From assembly GCF_023061185.1 (NCBI RefSeq), contig NZ_JAKGAK010000004.1, forward strand, positions 62,001 to 126,000: a DNA stretch of 64,000 nt. Reading direction: 5' to 3'. How positions within the stretch are numbered: position 1 is the first letter of the stretch; the number at the start of each line of letters is the position of its first letter. A program made the position numbers and the translations under genes. Shown here in pieces: positions 60,583 through 64,000 of the stretch. The notes below the pieces were generated by a model. That model had not been told where the DNA came from. It saw nothing but the letters and a program-made list of their open reading frames with translations, and ran no database searches. This DNA comes from Chromohalobacter beijerinckii. Lineage in GTDB: Bacteria > Pseudomonadota > Gammaproteobacteria > Pseudomonadales > Halomonadaceae.

Positions 60583-60611
60583 CGGACATGAATCCGGCAC
60601 AATGCTAGAAT
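60583..60611 (+). promoter_or_regulatory. Promoter of rfaH
   Basis: -35-like CGGACA (60583-60588), 17 bases, -10 TAGAAT (60606-60611) with extended TGC (60603-60605). About 93 bases upstream of the rfaH ATG. Confidence 0.5.
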
Positions 60612-60704
60612 GCAGCGTTTGCACGGCAGCGGCCCGCGCCCAGGCGCGTGGCGAAAACGCAGGTTGCGTACCGTGGCATACCCCGACGATGAAGGCCAGA
60701 GGAC

Positions 60705-61253
60705 ATGACCGATCAGCTCGATCCAAGCGCGTTTGAAGATGCGGCTGCCTGCCCGCGCTGGTATGTGGTGCAGTGCAAGGGCGGGGAGTCCTTCCGTGCA
60801 AGTGAGCATCTGACCAATCAGGGCTATCGTGTCTTTCATCCTCTGCTCGAGGTGCAAAAGAAGCGTCGCAACAAGTTGGTCTGGATCGCCGAACCCTTGT
60901 TTCCTCACTATTTATTCATCCGCCTCGACCGGGTGGCCAGCAATTGGCGTCCCATACGCTCCACGCGGGGCGTGTTGAGGCTGGTAGCGTTCGGCGACGA
61001 GCCGCTGCCCGTGCCGGACACATTGGTCGAGATGCTAATCGCCCGCTCTCAACGCGATGAGACGGCGCGTGAGGCGGGCAACGTCTACTTTCGCCCCGGT
61101 GAAATCGTCGAGATCACCGAGGGCCCCTTTCAGGCGCTCAAGGCCGTGTTCGAGAACCAGAAAGGCGAAGAGCGCGCTATCGTTCTGCTCAACATGCTGC
61201 ATCATCAGCAGCGCCTCGAGTTACCGGTGGGCGATCTACGCCGCACGACATGA
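60705..61253 (+). CDS. rfaH: Transcription antitermination factor RfaH
   Basis: NusG paralogue recruited at ops sites to let RNA polymerase read long operons such as LPS, capsule and conjugation genes. NGN domain from about residue 18 (WYVVQCKGGESFRASEHL, FPHYLFIR) and a KOW-type C-terminal domain (GEIVEITEGPFQALKAV). 182 residues, slightly longer than E. coli's 162. Its targets are not evident in this window. Followed 35 bases later by the FKBP gene. Confidence 0.94.
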   Translation: MTDQLDPSAFEDAAACPRWYVVQCKGGESFRASEHLTNQGYRVFHPLLEVQKKRRNKLVWIAEPLFPHYLFIRLDRVASNWRPIRSTRGVLRLVAFGDEPLPVPDTLVEMLIARSQRDETAREAGNVYFRPGEIVEITEGPFQALKAVFENQKGEERAIVLLNMLHHQQRLELPVGDLRRTT

Positions 61254-61288
61254 CACGCCTCCCAATGTTGTAAAGATCAGGAGTTTTC

Positions 61289-61795
61289 ATGACCATCTCG
61301 CCGCAACATGTCGTTCGCCTGCATTATGTGTTGTGCGACTCCGCCGGACATGTGCTTGATGACTCACGTCGTCGCGAGGCGCCACTCGAATACCTGCATG
61401 GCCACGCCAATATCTTGCCAGGTCTGGAGGCGGCGCTGGAGGGGCTTGCCGGCGGAGATGCCCGCGAGATCAACCTGACGCCCGAGCAAGCCTACGGGAC
61501 GCATGAGCCCGATCTCGTCCAGACGGTGGCGCGCACGGCTTTTCCCGGCGTCGAAGAGTTATCACCGGGCATGCGTTTTCAGGCGCAGGGCCCCGACGGA
61601 CCGCGTACGGTGACCTTGATCGAAGCGGACGACAAGCAGGTGACGGTGGATGCCAATCATCCGCTGGCGGGGCAGGCCCTCGTGTTTCGTGTCGAAATTC
61701 TCGATGTCCGCCCGGCGAGACGCGCCGAACTTGCCAAGGGTCACCCATTGGCGGCTGACGTGGCGGCCACCGAGGTCGAAGACCGCAAGCAATAG
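61289..61795 (+). CDS. FKBP-type peptidyl-prolyl isomerase (SlpA/SlyD-like)
   Basis: Prolyl isomerase with an inserted IF chaperone domain. PLEYLHGHANILPGLEAALEGL and AYG near residue 68 are typical, with the IF insert between. 168 residues. It lacks the His- and Cys-rich metal tail of SlyD, so it is closer to SlpA. An AGGAG ribosome site precedes the ATG. A weak stem (61786-61815) lies between its end and the convergent phosphodiesterase gene. Confidence 0.9.
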   Translation: MTISPQHVVRLHYVLCDSAGHVLDDSRRREAPLEYLHGHANILPGLEAALEGLAGGDAREINLTPEQAYGTHEPDLVQTVARTAFPGVEELSPGMRFQAQGPDGPRTVTLIEADDKQVTVDANHPLAGQALVFRVEILDVRPARRAELAKGHPLAADVAATEVEDRKQ

Positions 61796-61815
61796 TGTTG
61801 AATACTGGCTGCTTG

Positions 61816-63900
61816 TTACTTTGGCGGGGGCTGTTCGAGCCGGCGCAGGAAGGTATCTACCGGCTCGGGGCGTGCCAGGTAGTAGCCTTGTAGAAAGTCG
61901 ATGCCGCGTGCGCATAGATAGTCTTGCTGTGCCGCGTTTTCTACGCCTTCAGCGACCACGCGCAGTTCCAGTGCTTTACCTAGCGCGATGATCGAGCGCA
62001 CTAACGGTGCGTCGCGGTGCGGCGTGATGGCATCGACGAAGACCTTATCGATCTTGATTTCGTCGACGCGAAAATCCTGTAGATAGCGCAGCGACGAATA
62101 GCCTGTTCCGAAATCGTCGAGGGCAAGACGCACGCCGAGTTCACGCAGCGCGTTGAGTCTGGCGGCGATACCCGGTGTGACGAGAAGCGATTCGACGACT
62201 TCCAGGATCAGCCGCCGAGGCGCGAAGTCATGACGCTCGAGCAATTGCGCCAAGTGCGTCATGAAGGCGTCGTCATGGAGCTGTTGTACCGATACATTGA
62301 CCGAGAGCGATAGCTCACTGCTATGTAACGCGCCGCCGAGCAAGGCGCAGGCCTGGTCAAGCACCCACTGACCCATGGGACGGATCAAGCCACTGTACTC
62401 GGCTTCGGCAATGAAACTGCCGGGTGTCAGCAATCCTTCGCGTGGATGTTGCCAGCGCAAAAGTACTTCGGCGCCCGCGAGGCGTCCTGCGGGGTCGAAC
62501 TGTCCTTGTAGATACAGACGAAACTGATGTTCGTCCAGCGCTGTGCGCAATTCGCGCTCCAGACGGTTGAGGCGTTGTTCCCAATCGCTTAGTTGGCTGG
62601 TGTAGAACGCCAAGTGGGGCGGTGGCGTCTCGCGCGCGTGCTGCACCGCGAGTTCGGCGCGTTGTAACAGCGATTCGATGTCCTGGGCGTCGAGCGGGTA
62701 GCGTGCCACACCGGCATTGAAACGCAGCTGGCTTGGCGTGCCGAAGATACGCCAGCTGTTCTCGCCCATTGAGAGAAGTCGCTCCAGGCAGTAGTGGCGC
62801 AGCGATTCATCCGTTTGCCCGGGAATCGCGATCAATAGGCGATTGGCCGGGAGGCGGCCGATGTGAATGCTGCCTTGCAGTTCGGTCAGGCGTTCCTTTA
62901 GCTTCTCGGCCACCTGGCGAATCGCTTCATCACCAGCCTGTTGGCCGAGTGTCTCGTTGATATGACCGAGACCGCCCAGCCGCAACACCAATAGGTGAAA
63001 CGCCTCGCCGCGTTGCGTCAACGCCTGCAGGCGCTCGAGGAGACCTCTCAGTGTCGCCAGTCCCGAGACCTCGTCATGGTGGAGCTGACGGTACAGGTCA
63101 TGCTCTACTTCGCGGCGGCGCAAGGATTCCGAAAACTGGGACAGCAATCCTGAGAATCCCATCAGGGTCGTGATTTCATCGCCATGCCACTCACGCGGTT
63201 GCATCGATTCACAGCAGATCGCTCCTCGTAGTTCACCGCCGACGAATATCCCCACATCCAGCATGGAGTGGATACCATTAGTGCGTAGATAGTCCTCCAG
63301 GCCACTCAAGCGCTCGTCGTGTTGTGCATCATGAGTGACCAGGCAAGGGTTTTGTATCAGTGAAGCGAGATAGCTATCCAAGCCCTGATGCGAGAGCCTG
63401 AGGCCGTTGAGCGCGGGGTCGAGGGCCATGCGGCAGGTCAAAACGCGACCATCGCTGTCGAGGAACCAGAGGCCAATGCGCGACGATCCTAGTACCTCGG
63501 CGGTAGTGTCGAGCAAGGCGCGCAAAAAGGTATCTTCATCGAGGTCGCGTTGTAGCAGTTCACGCATGCGACGCCAGGCTTCCTGCTGTTCGGCCTGGCG
63601 CTGTTGCGCCCGCATCAGCGCTTCCCATTGCGCGATGTTGTGACGTGTTTGCTGTGCCATGCGGTGTCGCAACAGCGCGCCCATCAGCATCACCATGATC
63701 GTGATCGCCATCAACCAGGACAGATGTCGCTCGAAGAGCAGCGACGCGAGGATAGCGATCCCACTACCTACCGCAAACACACGGAAAAGCACGCTGTTGC
63801 GGCGTTGCTCTTTACGCAAGCGGTTTAATTGGCCGGCGGTATCGGGCGTCATGCGGGGCACCGGCGATTGTCGAAGCAAAGGTGAGTCGTCATGCGACAT
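61816..63900 (-). CDS. Cyclic-di-GMP phosphodiesterase with GAF, degenerate GGDEF and EAL domains
   Basis: 694 residues. Two hydrophobic segments (~38-80), a GAF-like sensor (~120-260), then a GGDEF domain (~270-430) whose active loop reads GRLPANRL (348-355), so no cyclase activity is expected. The EAL domain (~450-694) has EVL (478-480) in place of EAL but keeps NVSV, LILEVVES, DDFGTGYSS, KID, AEGVE and the QG near the end, so it should hydrolyse cyclic-di-GMP. Probably membrane-anchored and ligand-controlled. The 100 bases after its start (63901-64000) hold no clear gene. Confidence 0.92.
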   Translation of the reverse strand: MSHDDSPLLRQSPVPRMTPDTAGQLNRLRKEQRRNSVLFRVFAVGSGIAILASLLFERHLSWLMAITIMVMLMGALLRHRMAQQTRHNIAQWEALMRAQQRQAEQQEAWRRMRELLQRDLDEDTFLRALLDTTAEVLGSSRIGLWFLDSDGRVLTCRMALDPALNGLRLSHQGLDSYLASLIQNPCLVTHDAQHDERLSGLEDYLRTNGIHSMLDVGIFVGGELRGAICCESMQPREWHGDEITTLMGFSGLLSQFSESLRRREVEHDLYRQLHHDEVSGLATLRGLLERLQALTQRGEAFHLLVLRLGGLGHINETLGQQAGDEAIRQVAEKLKERLTELQGSIHIGRLPANRLLIAIPGQTDESLRHYCLERLLSMGENSWRIFGTPSQLRFNAGVARYPLDAQDIESLLQRAELAVQHARETPPPHLAFYTSQLSDWEQRLNRLERELRTALDEHQFRLYLQGQFDPAGRLAGAEVLLRWQHPREGLLTPGSFIAEAEYSGLIRPMGQWVLDQACALLGGALHSSELSLSVNVSVQQLHDDAFMTHLAQLLERHDFAPRRLILEVVESLLVTPGIAARLNALRELGVRLALDDFGTGYSSLRYLQDFRVDEIKIDKVFVDAITPHRDAPLVRSIIALGKALELRVVAEGVENAAQQDYLCARGIDFLQGYYLARPEPVDTFLRRLEQPPPK

Positions 63901-64000
63901 CCTACGCCATGTCGAAAGAGCCTTGGCGTGCCGGTGTTCAGCCGCCGTATGGGCCCGGGCGAATCGTTGTTATGTGACGCGCGAGGCGCATGCATGGCCA

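Noticed and set aside
59106-60908. 600-codon frame on the - strand over ampG
   Set aside because: Overlaps ampG in another frame and runs into the rfaH region; highly Arg/His-rich, so a shadow.

Overview
The window is about 64 kb of a moderately GC-rich gammaproteobacterial chromosome. Gene content and order fit the Halomonadaceae, probably Chromohalobacter or Halomonas; this is an inference, as there is no rRNA here to confirm it. Supporting features are a full division and cell wall (dcw) cluster running into lpxC, dciA and secA, then argJ and a Nudix/ThiE fusion, pilB-pilC-pilD-coaE-yacG in the pseudomonad arrangement, a fused tyrA-aroA, trkH, rdgC, lapAB, ihfB, sdhE-ygfX and rfaH. Nearly all of it is core chromosome. 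I found no insertion sequence, prophage, integrase, CRISPR array, tRNA or rRNA.

Layout. 1-16.0 kb: dcw cluster on the + strand (ftsI partial, murE, murF, mraY, murD, ftsW, murG, murC, ddl, ftsQ, ftsA, ftsZ, lpxC), mostly overlapping or abutting, which makes peptidoglycan precursors and the divisome. 16.1-22.2 kb: dciA (helicase loader), a small membrane ORF in the position of secM, secA, argJ and the Nudix/ThiE fusion. 22.2-27.8 kb: yacG, coaE and the type IV pilus genes pilD, pilC, pilB on the - strand, with the pilin gene divergent. 27.9-32.1 kb: a small unknown gene, trkH (K+ uptake), an acyltransferase and rdgC. 32.4-42.2 kb: gyrA, serC, pheA, tyrA-aroA, cmk and rpsA on the + strand, joining serine and aromatic amino acid synthesis to CMP kinase and ribosomal protein S1. 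42.3-50.0 kb: trmJ, groEL, groES, fxsA, a short-chain dehydrogenase, comEA, pyrF, lapB, lapA and ihfB. 50.2-64 kb: sdhE-ygfX, a FUSC transporter, a small membrane protein, panE, topB, two unfamiliar divergent genes (a membrane-anchored helical protein and a SEC-C/TPR protein), ampG, rfaH, an FKBP-type isomerase and a cyclic-di-GMP phosphodiesterase.

The less ordinary signals are mostly small: seven perfect tandem copies of a heptamer upstream of trmJ, a sigma32-like promoter with two leader hairpins ahead of groESL, the secM-position ORF, the divergent unknown pair near 57.3 kb, separation of rpsA from ihfB, and a 201-base spacer between ftsQ and ftsA. I found no convincing new multi-gene system. 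The best candidates for unexplored biology are the secM-position ORF and the divergent pair. Where the longest open frame began implausibly early, starts were moved using ribosome-binding sites and family lengths.
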